From UBA1412 sp964609795 (GTDB taxonomy: Bacteria > Verrucomicrobiota > Verrucomicrobiia > Limisphaerales > UBA1412), in assembly GCA_964609795.1 (NCBI GenBank), contig CAZSTC010000001.1:62001-126000 (forward strand): DNA of 64,000 nucleotides, written 5' to 3'. Numbering within the stretch: position 1 is the first letter of the stretch; every line of letters begins with the position of its first letter. The position numbers and the translations under genes are program-made. This document shows, in pieces, positions 16,954 through 26,141 of the stretch. The notes under the pieces were generated by a model. That model was not told the origin of the DNA. It ran no database searches and saw nothing but the letters and a program-made list of their open reading frames with translations.

Positions 16954-17313
16954 ATGAATACCAGAACCAACAGATCTCAACCCGGATGGAAGTTCTTGCC
17001 CTTCAAGTTCGTCCTGGGCTCAGTCGGTCTGGTCCTTTTAATTTTGATTTTGGGTGTGGTGCATTTGCGGCTGCAGCAGCAAAACCATGATTTGGGAGAG
17101 AAGCTCAGAGCTTGCGAATTTGAGCTGAGGAATATCCGGGAAACCAACTCAGTGCTTTCCAAGGAACTGGGTAGGCTGAAAACTCCTGAAAATATCTTGA
17201 AGCGAGCCGAAAACATGGGTTTAGAGCTCAGTCCCGTTATTGTGACTCAAATTGTCAGACTTCCGGAAGTTGAGATTCCGACTCCCGGAGAAGCTCTGGA
17301 AAAAGAAAAGTAA
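16954..17313 (+). CDS. ftsL: Cell division protein FtsL-like
   Basis: A 119-residue bitopic protein. It has a short basic cytoplasmic N-terminus, one membrane helix (about residues 20-42) and a periplasmic leucine-zipper-like coiled coil (about 42-85). The short C-terminal part contains LKTPENILKRAENMGLELSP. Sequence conservation in FtsL is always low, and the assignment rests on size, topology and position between rsmH and ftsI. FtsL bridges FtsQ/FtsB and the FtsWI synthase in the divisome. No ftsB is present beside it. ftsI starts 3 bp downstream. Confidence 0.8.
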   Translation: MNTRTNRSQPGWKFLPFKFVLGSVGLVLLILILGVVHLRLQQQNHDLGEKLRACEFELRNIRETNSVLSKELGRLKTPENILKRAENMGLELSPVIVTQIVRLPEVEIPTPGEALEKEK

Positions 17314-17316
17314 GCC

Positions 17317-19404
17317 ATGTTGAGAAGTAATCAGATTCAGTGGATGCGAGCAGTGATCTGCTTCCTTATTGGCGGCTTTCTTATTCTGTCTGGTCGGCTG
17401 ACTTATATACAGGCTTACCGTCATGATAAGTACAAAGGCATTTCCGAAGGACGCGTGAATCGCACCGAGTTTTTTTCTCCCAGACGAGGTGAAATACGGG
17501 ATGTCAACGGCAATCAGTTGGCGGTTACGCGCGACGTGCGAACCGTCGTTTTAGACCCCGGTCTTTTAGCAAGTGTGGACCCGATCACCCGCCGTGAGTA
17601 TTTAGATTTGGTTTCTTCTTTGTTGCATCTGGATAGAGGATTTTTAAACGAGAAGAGCCGTTTTTTTAGGTCTCAATCAGGGGATAACTGGGTTTTGCTC
17701 ATGGACACCGCCGGGATGCCGGTGGTAACGGCTGCCGGAATTCCGATTTACTCACCTCTGGATACGAATGGCGTTCCCAATTCTGACGTGATGGGTATCG
17801 CAGTGGTGGATCAAAATAATCTGCAACTGACAGACCGGCAGGGGAAACCTCTTTATGCACTCCTGAATAAAAATCGCGAGGTAATCACGAATCGTTATGA
17901 GCGGCTTTTGAAAGAATTACCGGTTGAAGAATGGGAACAGGTCAGGAGGCGGATCAGCGAGTTCCCCATCGATAAAAACCGGGAAGGATACAACCGGAAG
18001 ACGGCCCTTAACTATGAAGCGTTGAGGAAGATTGTGCTCTACTCGGAGCGCGACTTTAAACGAGAATACCCGAACGGCAGATTCATGGCTCATCTATTGG
18101 GGTATACTCAAAGTGGTGAAAAAGTGTTGGAGGGTAAAAGCGGCTCTATAACAGTCATGAAAGGGCTGGAAGGAGTTGAAAGGGCATTTGACGATCAACT
18201 GACAGGAACAGTCGGCTGGCGCGATAAAGTGGTCAGGAGCGATGGAAGCGAAATTCTTTCCAGTCGTGGGCATAGCTTTGAAGCCGGAGATGGCCTAACT
18301 GCGGTTCTAACTCTGGATTCAATCATACAGGGAATTGTCGAAGATGAGCTCAAGAGCGTCATGGAACGGCATGACCCGAAATCGGCCTCCTGTGTGGTGG
18401 TCGAGGTAAAAACAGGGCGGGTTCTCGCCTATGCAATCGCTCCGGATTATGATCCCAATTTGCCATCGGCCTCTGATCCTGAGAATTGGAGAAACCGGAT
18501 TATCATGGATTTGATCGAGCCGGGCTCCACCTTCAAGATTGTCGCATTTTGCGCAGCTCTCAATGAAGGCCGTTATGGTGTGAAGTCTCCGATTGATTGT
18601 TCCTCCTGGAATTCGGAATGGGGCAGGAGACCCAAAGAATCCAGTGGCGGTAATTATGGAACTCTCACGATGGAAGAAATGCTGGCAAAATCCTCAAATG
18701 TCGGTTTTGCAAAAATGGGTTGGATGCTCTCGCCCTCGGTAGTTAATCAATATATACGCGACTTCGGATACCGCTCTTTAACCGGGATTATGCTGCCGGG
18801 TGAGCGGACACACACGAATAACGCGATTCTGCCTGATAAGGATAAGCTCAGCATCAGTCGTGTCCCCATAGGGCAGGGAATCGCCGTGAGCCAATTGCAG
18901 TCTACGATGGCTATGGGGGCTGTGGCTAATGGAGGCATTCTGATGCGTCCGCAGATATTGGATCATCTGGAAGATGATCTCGGGCGCTATGCTTATGAAC
19001 AGATACCTCAACCCGTAAGAAGGGTCATGAGCGAAAAAGTGGCAAAAGAGGCTGTTCATGCTCTGAGAACGGTCACTCAAAAGACTCGTACACATACCGG
19101 AACCGCCTGGCGTGCGGATATGAAATATCATACAGTGGGAGGTAAAACCGGAACCGCACAAAAAGCAGCACCCGGCGGAGGCGGCTACCACCCCGATAAA
19201 TACTATGCCTCTTTTGTGGGCTTCTTCCCTACGAGCGACCCGGTAATCGTGATGAGCGTCGTAGTCGATGAACCCAAGAGAATAAGCGGCTATTATGGTG
19301 GAACCGTTGCTGCGCCTGCGTATAAAAATATTGCAGAGGGAATCGCCCTTTACTGGGCTATACCCCCTGATAAAGATTTGGAAACCAATACGGTTAGAAG
19401 ATGA
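17317..19404 (+). CDS. ftsI: Septal peptidoglycan transpeptidase (class B PBP, FtsI/PBP3)
   Basis: A 695-residue class B penicillin-binding protein that crosslinks septal peptidoglycan with FtsW. It has a membrane anchor at about residues 11-29, then the pedestal with SPRRGEIRDVNGNQLA. The transpeptidase domain carries all three active-site motifs: S-T-F-K in EPGSTFKIV (about 402), SSN in AKSSNVGFAK (about 458), and KTG in GGKTGTAQKA (about 608). The protein is about 100 residues longer than E. coli FtsI; much of the excess is an Asn/Asp-rich segment around residues 125-195 in the pedestal. No PASTA domains. The stop overlaps the murE start (ATGA). Confidence 0.94.
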   Translation: MLRSNQIQWMRAVICFLIGGFLILSGRLTYIQAYRHDKYKGISEGRVNRTEFFSPRRGEIRDVNGNQLAVTRDVRTVVLDPGLLASVDPITRREYLDLVSSLLHLDRGFLNEKSRFFRSQSGDNWVLLMDTAGMPVVTAAGIPIYSPLDTNGVPNSDVMGIAVVDQNNLQLTDRQGKPLYALLNKNREVITNRYERLLKELPVEEWEQVRRRISEFPIDKNREGYNRKTALNYEALRKIVLYSERDFKREYPNGRFMAHLLGYTQSGEKVLEGKSGSITVMKGLEGVERAFDDQLTGTVGWRDKVVRSDGSEILSSRGHSFEAGDGLTAVLTLDSIIQGIVEDELKSVMERHDPKSASCVVVEVKTGRVLAYAIAPDYDPNLPSASDPENWRNRIIMDLIEPGSTFKIVAFCAALNEGRYGVKSPIDCSSWNSEWGRRPKESSGGNYGTLTMEEMLAKSSNVGFAKMGWMLSPSVVNQYIRDFGYRSLTGIMLPGERTHTNNAILPDKDKLSISRVPIGQGIAVSQLQSTMAMGAVANGGILMRPQILDHLEDDLGRYAYEQIPQPVRRVMSEKVAKEAVHALRTVTQKTRTHTGTAWRADMKYHTVGGKTGTAQKAAPGGGGYHPDKYYASFVGFFPTSDPVIVMSVVVDEPKRISGYYGGTVAAPAYKNIAEGIALYWAIPPDKDLETNTVRR

Positions 19405-20894
19405 AGTTAGCTCAATTAATAGCGGGTTTAGGCAAGGTGGAAACAGTGGGTTCTCTGGACCGGGAGGTAACGGGAATAGCCTATGACTCGCGCTGCGTGA
19501 CACCCGGAAAATTATTTGTTGCTATTCGTGGGGTCGAAAGTGATGGGCACAATTTTATTGCTGATGTGGCAGACCGCGGCGCCGTGGCAGTGATTTGCGA
19601 AAGGAAAGGCACCAGCGGAGGGAAGATGACGCGGGTTATTGTTCCGAATACGCGTGCTGTTTTACCCTATATCGCCAGCGCATTTTTTGATTACCCGGCG
19701 AAGAAGCTGAAAATGGTGGGAGTCACCGGAACCAATGGCAAAACAACAGTCACCTATCTATGCAAATATATCCTGGAAGAGGCTCATATCCATACGGGGC
19801 TTCTGGGTACTATTCGCTATGAGATTGGAGATCGGGTAATCCCGGCACAGCGGACTACTCCGGAATCTCTGGATCTTCATTTCATGCTTTCAAAAATCGT
19901 GGCTGCCAATGGTCAGTGTTGTGTCATGGAAGTCAGTTCTCATGCCTTGGAGCAGAATCGGGTTGATGGAATTAATTTTGATATCGGGGTTTTCACGAAT
20001 CTTACCCAGGATCATCTGGATTACCACGGCACCATGGAAAATTACTTTGAAAGCAAGAAGCGCTTATTTACTGAGGGAATAAAGGGCAAGAAAGATTTCA
20101 AAGCGGTGGTCAATGCTGATGCTCCCTTTGGACGGGAACTTATCAGAGAATTGAGTGGTAAATGCGATCTTTTATCTTATGGGTTGAGAGAGAATGCTGC
20201 CATTATGGCGTCGGAGATAGAGTTGTCTGCCCATAAAACCAAAATGAAAATCAATTGCCCTCAGGGAGAATTCATGTTGGAGACACCCCTGATCGGGCGC
20301 TATAATATTTCAAACAACCTGGCGGCTATAGGAGTGGGCTTATCTTTTGGAGTGAGCCCGGAGGTTATCGTCTCTGCTTTGAGTAAAGCCGCACCGATTG
20401 CCGGACGCTTGGAACGGCTGGATGCCGGACAGCCTTTCACCGTTTTAGTGGATTATGCCCATACGGATGACGCAATGCAGAATGTGCTGAGCACACTTAA
20501 GGAAATCACAAAGGGGCGCGTATTATTGCTTTTCGGATGCGGGGGCAGTCGGGATAAAGGTAAGAGATTGAAGATGGGGGCTGTAGCTGCTGACTTGGCG
20601 GATTATACTCTGATTACAACAGATAATCCTCGAAAGGAGGAGCCCAAGGATATCGCGACTCAAGTGGAGTCCGGCTATCTGACTCGGCGGCAGGATGGAT
20701 ACGAAATAGAATTGGACCGCGCACTGGCAATTGAGAGAATCATCAAGATGGCCAAAGAAGGAGATACGGTCCTTTTGTGTGGCAAAGGTCATGAGACGTA
20801 TCAGGAATTTCATGGGCTGGTCGTGCCTTTTGACGACCGCCTTCATGCAATGAACGCGTTGGCTAATTTGGGTTATCATACCGGAATGGATTAG
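19401..20894 (+). CDS. murE: UDP-MurNAc-L-Ala-D-Glu:meso-diaminopimelate ligase MurE
   Basis: A 497-residue ATP-dependent Mur ligase adding the third stem-peptide residue. The ATP loop is GVTGTNGKTTVTYL (about residue 108). The central HALEQNRVDG and the C-terminal domain with TTDNPRKEEP follow. The DNPR tetrad is the known marker for meso-diaminopimelate rather than lysine selection, so the peptidoglycan is predicted to be DAP-type. The carbamylated-lysine and GKGHETYQ motifs are also present. The ATG overlaps the ftsI stop by 4 bp, suggesting translational coupling. Confidence 0.97.
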   Translation: MKLAQLIAGLGKVETVGSLDREVTGIAYDSRCVTPGKLFVAIRGVESDGHNFIADVADRGAVAVICERKGTSGGKMTRVIVPNTRAVLPYIASAFFDYPAKKLKMVGVTGTNGKTTVTYLCKYILEEAHIHTGLLGTIRYEIGDRVIPAQRTTPESLDLHFMLSKIVAANGQCCVMEVSSHALEQNRVDGINFDIGVFTNLTQDHLDYHGTMENYFESKKRLFTEGIKGKKDFKAVVNADAPFGRELIRELSGKCDLLSYGLRENAAIMASEIELSAHKTKMKINCPQGEFMLETPLIGRYNISNNLAAIGVGLSFGVSPEVIVSALSKAAPIAGRLERLDAGQPFTVLVDYAHTDDAMQNVLSTLKEITKGRVLLLFGCGGSRDKGKRLKMGAVAADLADYTLITTDNPRKEEPKDIATQVESGYLTRRQDGYEIELDRALAIERIIKMAKEGDTVLLCGKGHETYQEFHGLVVPFDDRLHAMNALANLGYHTGMD

Positions 20895-20899
20895 AACGA

Positions 20900-22333
20900 G
20901 TGGAAGCCAGAACATTAAAATTCATGAGCGAGGCGGCCGAAGGTTTGATTTACTTCGGAAGTGGCGATATTTCTGTAAAAGGCATTTTTACAGATAGCCG
21001 CAATCCTCTTCCGGGAGGAGCGTTCTTGGCAGTCGAAGGAGAGCGCTTTGACGGGCACGATTTCATCGAAGCTGTCGGCAAGGCGGGTTGCAGAGTTTTT
21101 ATCGTGAGCCGGATTGAGGGGCATTCATTTCCTGAGAATAGCTCGGTATTATGTGTCAATGATACCGTGGAGGCTTATGGACGGATTGCTGCTGCATATC
21201 GAAGAGATTTCAAAGAGATAAAAATTATCGCTGTCTGCGGCTCCAACGGCAAGACAACAACTAAAGATCTGATTGCATCAGTGCTTTCCAAAAAAGGGAA
21301 AACCTTATCTAGCAGGCGAAGCTTCAACAACCATATTGGGGTTCCGCAAACGTTATTGGAGATTGACTCTTCGCATTCATTCGCCGTTATTGAAGCCGGG
21401 ACCAATCACCCCGGGGAGTTGGCTGCATTACTCAAGATGATTGCCCCCGATTATGGAGTGGTGACGAGTATTGGACACGAGCATTTAGAATTTTTCGCGG
21501 ACCTAGATGGAGTTCTGAGTGAAGAGGGATGCATTGCGGAAACCTTGCCATCGGAAGGCGCTCTCTTTATTCCTGAAGAGTGTTATGGCGTCGCTCAAAT
21601 CACCAAACGCCTTGGAAAAGGTGTGCGTTGTGTGACGGTAAGCTGTCAGAGTCCGAAGAAAGCCGAGCTCTATGGAGAGTTGCAAGAGATCAACCGGAGC
21701 GGAACAGTTTTTAAAGTTTTTTCCAAAGCCAAGGAGGTGGGCACAGGTCAAGTGGACACTCGCTTCAAAACATGTCAAATACGTTCTTTGGGAGCACATC
21801 ATATCACCAACGCGCTTCTGGCAATTTGCGCTGGAGAAGAAATGGGTGTTCCGGAGGATGATATTTACATGGCTTTGAGCGAGTGTCCCGCCCCAGAAAT
21901 GCGGACTGAAGTGAAGGTTGTGGGAGGTCTGACTCTCCTCATTGATTGCTACAATGCCAACCTGGATTCGGTTTGCGCCGCGTTGGAAACGTTAAAAACC
22001 CTGGGGAATATTGAGAGTGAAAAAACGGTCGCTATTTTGGGCACGATGGGAGAGTTGGGCAGGAGTGCCGATGAATCCCATCGGCAGGTTGCGCTCAAAG
22101 CAGCGGTAACAGGGGTAGCATGTGCGCTTTTCTGCGGAGAGTATGCAGGAGAGATGTGCGAAGTCTTTAGAGCAAACGCTTCTGCGAATCAGTTTTCAGA
22201 AGCTTTTGACACACCGGAGGCGTTGTTTGCTGAGGTGGATCAGTATGTATCAAAGGGAGATTGCGTGCTTTTAAAAGCTTCCCGCTCTCAGAAATTCGAG
22301 CGATTGGTGCAGAAGTGGAGTCCGGTAGTATGA
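20900..22333 (+). CDS. murF: UDP-MurNAc-tripeptide:D-Ala-D-Ala ligase MurF
   Basis: A 477-residue Mur ligase that adds D-Ala-D-Ala to the UDP-MurNAc tripeptide. The N-terminal UDP-binding domain contains DSRNPLPGGAFLAVEGERFDGHDF. The P-loop is CGSNGKTTTKDLIASVL (about residue 112), followed by SFNNHIGVPQTLLE and the EAGTNHPGE motif. The C-terminal domain has DCYNANLDSV and LGTMGELG. The start is GTG 20900, 5 bp after murE; a downstream ATG at 20924 is possible. The last four bases overlap the mraY ATG. Confidence 0.95.
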   Translation: MEARTLKFMSEAAEGLIYFGSGDISVKGIFTDSRNPLPGGAFLAVEGERFDGHDFIEAVGKAGCRVFIVSRIEGHSFPENSSVLCVNDTVEAYGRIAAAYRRDFKEIKIIAVCGSNGKTTTKDLIASVLSKKGKTLSSRRSFNNHIGVPQTLLEIDSSHSFAVIEAGTNHPGELAALLKMIAPDYGVVTSIGHEHLEFFADLDGVLSEEGCIAETLPSEGALFIPEECYGVAQITKRLGKGVRCVTVSCQSPKKAELYGELQEINRSGTVFKVFSKAKEVGTGQVDTRFKTCQIRSLGAHHITNALLAICAGEEMGVPEDDIYMALSECPAPEMRTEVKVVGGLTLLIDCYNANLDSVCAALETLKTLGNIESEKTVAILGTMGELGRSADESHRQVALKAAVTGVACALFCGEYAGEMCEVFRANASANQFSEAFDTPEALFAEVDQYVSKGDCVLLKASRSQKFERLVQKWSPVV

Positions 22334-23514
22334 TTTACCAACTTTCACAGTACATACTGGATATCGCCAAATTGCAGGGATGGGAGGAATCTGTCTCATG
22401 GCTCCGTATCTTTTCTTATGTTTCTGTGCGAGCCATGGGTGCGGCGCTGACGGCGTTTGCTCTTTGCATGTTTTTAGGCAAGAGTGTGATTCAGTGGCTT
22501 AAAGGTATTGCTCCCGAAGATTATACCCCGGAGTGGGCAAAAAACACTCCCGGGGAAAGTGGTGCCAAAAAAGCAGAAGAAGCCGTGACCGAAGCCCTCA
22601 AGAAGAAGCAGGGAGTTCCCAGCATGGGCGGAATCCTGATTGTGGGCGTGATGGATGTGAGCGCTTTGTTTTGGGGTGTTTGGAATGAACTGCTGCTCCT
22701 GACGGTTTTGAGCATGATTGTTCTTGCGGGGCTGGGCTTTTATGATGACTACCGCAAAGTGACACGGTCAGGAGAGGGCTCTCCGGAGTGGGTTAAAGTC
22801 GGTGTGCAACTGGCTCTGGGATTGATCCTGGTCAGTTATCTCTATATGGACGGACGAGTTTCCTTTCTGATCGAAGAAGTAATGGTTCCGTTTTACAAAG
22901 AACCGATTATGTCTGTCGGAGTGGTCTCTTCAATTGTCGGAGCCTTTATCGTTATTCTGGCGGTGTTCGGCAGCAGCAATGCGGTCAATTTGACGGATGG
23001 AATGGATGGCCTGGCGATTGGATGCACCTTGATATGCACCGTGGTTTTTCTGGTAATTACTTACCTGACAGGGCGTGTGGATTATTCCGCCTACTTGAAT
23101 TTAACTTATGTCCGCGGGGCTTGTGAACTGACTGTTTTTTGCGCGGCCCTCGGAGGAGCCTGTCTGGGTTTTCTTTGGTTCAACTGCCATCCTGCGCATG
23201 TTTTTATGGGGGATACCGGCTCACTGGCGATCGGCGGAGCATTCGGGATTATGGCGGTCCTGGTTCACCAGCCATTTATCCTTCTCATTGCCGGAGGTGT
23301 CTTCGTGATGGAGATTGGTTCTTCGGCTTTGCAGCGGTATTATTTTAAAGCGACACGTATATGGACAGGGACCGGGAAAAGAATTTTTTTGAGAGCACCT
23401 TTGCACCATCACCTTCAGCGTTTGGGGTGGTCAGAAACTCAGGTGGTGACGCGTCTCTACATTATAGGAGTCATTTTTGCGGTTTTGGCTCTTGCATCGT
23501 TAAAGATAAGATAA
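22330..23514 (+). CDS. mraY: Phospho-MurNAc-pentapeptide transferase MraY
   Basis: A 394-residue inner-membrane enzyme with about ten hydrophobic segments. It transfers phospho-MurNAc-pentapeptide to undecaprenyl phosphate to make lipid I. Active-site motifs are GFYDDYRKV, SNAVNLTDGMDGLAIG, FMGDTGSLAIGG and PLHHHLQRLGW. The first cytoplasmic loop, normally carrying a GPxxHxxKxGTPTMGG signature, is longer and Ala/Glu/Lys-rich, with only QGVPSMGGILI kept. The start is ATG 22330, inside the end of murF. An in-frame opening extends further upstream, but only as a reading of murF. Confidence 0.95.
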   Translation: MIYQLSQYILDIAKLQGWEESVSWLRIFSYVSVRAMGAALTAFALCMFLGKSVIQWLKGIAPEDYTPEWAKNTPGESGAKKAEEAVTEALKKKQGVPSMGGILIVGVMDVSALFWGVWNELLLLTVLSMIVLAGLGFYDDYRKVTRSGEGSPEWVKVGVQLALGLILVSYLYMDGRVSFLIEEVMVPFYKEPIMSVGVVSSIVGAFIVILAVFGSSNAVNLTDGMDGLAIGCTLICTVVFLVITYLTGRVDYSAYLNLTYVRGACELTVFCAALGGACLGFLWFNCHPAHVFMGDTGSLAIGGAFGIMAVLVHQPFILLIAGGVFVMEIGSSALQRYYFKATRIWTGTGKRIFLRAPLHHHLQRLGWSETQVVTRLYIIGVIFAVLALASLKIR

Positions 23515-23526
23515 CAGTGCGAATTG

Positions 23527-24924
23527 ATGGAATCTAAACAGGATATAATAGCAGTTTTGGGATTAGGCTCCAGCGGAATGGCTGCCGCCCAACTGGCTTT
23601 GAAGCATGGAGCCCGGGTTTTTGTTTGGGATGAATCAAATTCAGGGTGTTTGGAAGAGCGTGCAGCCCAGTTAAGAGCCCAGGGAGCCACAGTAGAGCTG
23701 GGCGTGAATAGCCTGCCTCATACAAGAATGGACTTGATTATAATTAGTCCAGGAATAGCCCCGAAAAGCATCTTGGGGAAGTTTGCATCACAAGCCGGCT
23801 GCGAGGTCCTTTCAGAGTTGGAATATGGATGGAGTTTCATGCAGGAAATTCCGACGATTGGCGTCACAGGAACCAATGGGAAGACGACTACGACAGAGCT
23901 CTGTTCTCACATATTGAACGAAAACGGAATTCCTACTTGCGCCTCGGGCAATATTGGCTATCCGGTTTCTTCTCTGGCGTTGGAGAGCCGGAGATTCCCT
24001 GTAAATTTGTTTGAGGTAAGTTCTTTCCAGCTTGAGAGAATTAAAAACTTTCGCCCCAGAATAGCCTTGCTGACCAATATCACTCCGGACCATCTGGAGC
24101 GATATCCAGCCATGGAAGATTACTTCTTAACCAAGTTGGAAATATTCTCCAGACAGGGAGCAGAGGATTGGAGTGTCATCCAGTGGAGTGCCGCCCAGCA
24201 GATTCTCAGGCAAATGGAGAAATCTGGAGGAAAGAAGATTAATTTAAAATCCCGCCAGATCACCTACAGTGCGGAGACTAACCAGGCAGATATGCACGTG
24301 GAGGATGGCTGGATCGTTTACAAGGGCTCTCATGGCCTACCTAAGGGGAAGTGGTTGGATATAAAAGAATTAAAGCTTCTGGGAAGTCATAATCTAGAAA
24401 ACGTGATGGCGGCGCTCCTTGCTGCGGTCTTGAGCGGAGTTCCGGCTCAGCAGGCGTGCCAAAGTGCATTGAAATTTGAGCCATCCGATCACCGTTGCCA
24501 ACTAGTGGGTGTGGTCAAAGGGGTTAAGTATATTAATGACTCCAAAGCGACCAATGTGGATGCGACACGTCAAGCATTAAAGATGGTCCCAGAGGGCAAA
24601 AAAACATGGTTAATTGCAGGCGGAAAAGATAAAGGATTTGATTTCGGAGGATTGGAAGATTTACTCTCGTGTCGTGTGCGTGGAGCCATTTTGATAGGCG
24701 AGACCCGAGAACGGATTCGCAAGGAATGGGAGCAACATGTGCATTGTATGTTCGCCAATTCGCTGGAAGAAGCCGTCTATTATGCCGCCCGAAACGCTGT
24801 CGCAGGAGAAGTAGTTTTACTCTCCCCGGCTTGTTCAAGTTTTGACATGTTTAAGAGCTATGCTCACAGGGGTGAGCTGTTCTGCGAATATGTTGAGAAG
24901 GTTAAGAAAGAGAAAGAGATTTAA
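23527..24924 (+). CDS. murD: UDP-MurNAc-L-Ala:D-Glu ligase MurD
   Basis: A 465-residue Mur ligase that adds D-glutamate to UDP-MurNAc-L-Ala. A Rossmann-like N-terminal domain (AVLGLGSSGMAAAQLAL) precedes the P-loop GVTGTNGKTTTTELC (about residue 115). LTNITPDHLERY and the C-terminal YINDSKATNVDATRQAL plus SPACSSFDMFKSY are typical MurD signatures. ATG 23527 is preferred over the adjacent TTG. A gap of about 80 bp separates it from the LysM gene. Confidence 0.96.
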   Translation: MESKQDIIAVLGLGSSGMAAAQLALKHGARVFVWDESNSGCLEERAAQLRAQGATVELGVNSLPHTRMDLIIISPGIAPKSILGKFASQAGCEVLSELEYGWSFMQEIPTIGVTGTNGKTTTTELCSHILNENGIPTCASGNIGYPVSSLALESRRFPVNLFEVSSFQLERIKNFRPRIALLTNITPDHLERYPAMEDYFLTKLEIFSRQGAEDWSVIQWSAAQQILRQMEKSGGKKINLKSRQITYSAETNQADMHVEDGWIVYKGSHGLPKGKWLDIKELKLLGSHNLENVMAALLAAVLSGVPAQQACQSALKFEPSDHRCQLVGVVKGVKYINDSKATNVDATRQALKMVPEGKKTWLIAGGKDKGFDFGGLEDLLSCRVRGAILIGETRERIRKEWEQHVHCMFANSLEEAVYYAARNAVAGEVVLLSPACSSFDMFKSYAHRGELFCEYVEKVKKEKEI

Positions 24925-25004
24925 ACTGTAAAAGATTCGCTGAAATTCTCGAGAGAGAATTGACTATCGGATCGAAATGGGCCACAATAAAAACAGATGA
25001 TGTT

Positions 25005-25997
25005 ATGAACGATCAAGACAACAAAAATACGTTGATATCGCAGGGTTCTCGTCTTCAGCAGCTCTCAGGTAAAAAGAAGTCAAATCTGGCTGTTGCGATG
25101 TTTGCAATCCTGTTTTTTCATGCTGCCGTCCTTGGAGCATTGCTGATTCAGGGCTGCAAGCAGGAACCACCCCAGCCTGAGGCGACTGCCACCAACGAAG
25201 TTGCAATACCGACCAATTCCTCTGCCAGTACCATGGGAGATGCCGGCCTGCAGTTTCATGACGATTATCCGGGTGCCGTCGTTCAGCAAGCGACTAACGC
25301 GACGTTGCCTGTGGCAGAACAATCGCGCGCAGTGGCCGCTTTACCGCCGGATACTAACGCTGTAATTCCTGGAGTACAGGGATTGCCCGGCACGCAGACT
25401 CCTCCTGTACAGCCCGGGACAGTTCAAACGGGTACCCTTACACAGACAGTTCCGGCTGCTTCTGAAATGAAAGAGCATACGGTCAAGAGCGGTGAGAATT
25501 ACACCAAGATCGCCCGTGCTTATCCGGGATTGACTGTAACGGATTTGTTGAATGCCAACCCGGGAGTGGACCCTCGTTATTTGCAAGTTGGGCAAGTGGT
25601 GAAAATCCCTCCGGCTTCCGCATCAAAGGCCACAGCGACGGTTTCAGCCGCATCAACTGCGACCGATACGCAGAATAAGCCGGCACTGGGCTCAGAATAT
25701 AAAGACTCGGAAGGGCAAACGGTTTATTTAGTTGCCCCCGGTGATTCGTTGACCCGTATCAGTAAAAAATTTGGTGTGAAGATTGCTGATCTCAAAAGTG
25801 AAAATCGCCTGGCCAGTGACCGTATTAACGTGGGCCAGAAACTGAGAATACCCAGCAAATCACCTGCGGCACCCGCCGCGCCTTCTGCTCCGACAACGGA
25901 CACCGGCGCCCTGGCACCCTTGCCCCAAACAACAGAAAGCGGGAGCGGAACAACGCAGTCCACGGGAAGAACCACGATTACCCCACTTGGTAATTAG
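25005..25997 (+). CDS. LysM-domain membrane protein embedded in the dcw cluster
   Basis: A 330-residue protein with a 29-residue basic cytoplasmic N-terminus, a single hydrophobic segment (about 28-48) and two LysM modules. These are about residues 157-204 (HTVKSGENYTKIARAY to VGQVVKIPP) and about 242-288 (YLVAPGDSLTRISKKFG to VGQKLRIPS). Linkers are Pro/Thr/Ala-rich and probably disordered. The hydrophobic segment ends in LLIQGCKQ, which resembles a lipobox, but the long N-region makes a bitopic anchor equally likely. LysM binds glycan chains, so a periplasmic peptidoglycan-binding role in division is inferred from position between murD and ftsW. ATG 25005 is chosen over TTG 24960. Confidence 0.85.
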   Translation: MNDQDNKNTLISQGSRLQQLSGKKKSNLAVAMFAILFFHAAVLGALLIQGCKQEPPQPEATATNEVAIPTNSSASTMGDAGLQFHDDYPGAVVQQATNATLPVAEQSRAVAALPPDTNAVIPGVQGLPGTQTPPVQPGTVQTGTLTQTVPAASEMKEHTVKSGENYTKIARAYPGLTVTDLLNANPGVDPRYLQVGQVVKIPPASASKATATVSAASTATDTQNKPALGSEYKDSEGQTVYLVAPGDSLTRISKKFGVKIADLKSENRLASDRINVGQKLRIPSKSPAAPAAPSAPTTDTGALAPLPQTTESGSGTTQSTGRTTITPLGN

Positions 25998-26059
25998 TAG
26001 GAGTTTCCGAGAGTTTTTGCATAAGCGATGCTTGCAGCATATTGCATCGCAGTATTGTC

Positions 26060-26105
26060 CGGGGTGGATCTGTGCGAGCCTGCAAAGGTGCGTGTGGCCA
26101 CCCCG
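26060..26105 (+). other. Long-stem hairpin in the gap before ftsW
   Basis: CGGGGTGG (26060-26067) pairs perfectly with CCACCCCG (26098-26105) around a 30-nt loop. There is no T tract, and it lies 37 bp before the ftsW start. It could attenuate or stabilise the transcript; no known riboswitch was recognised. Confidence 0.3.
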
Positions 26106-26141
26106 TAAGTTTTGTGCGGATTCGGGAGAGTTAAGGGAGTT

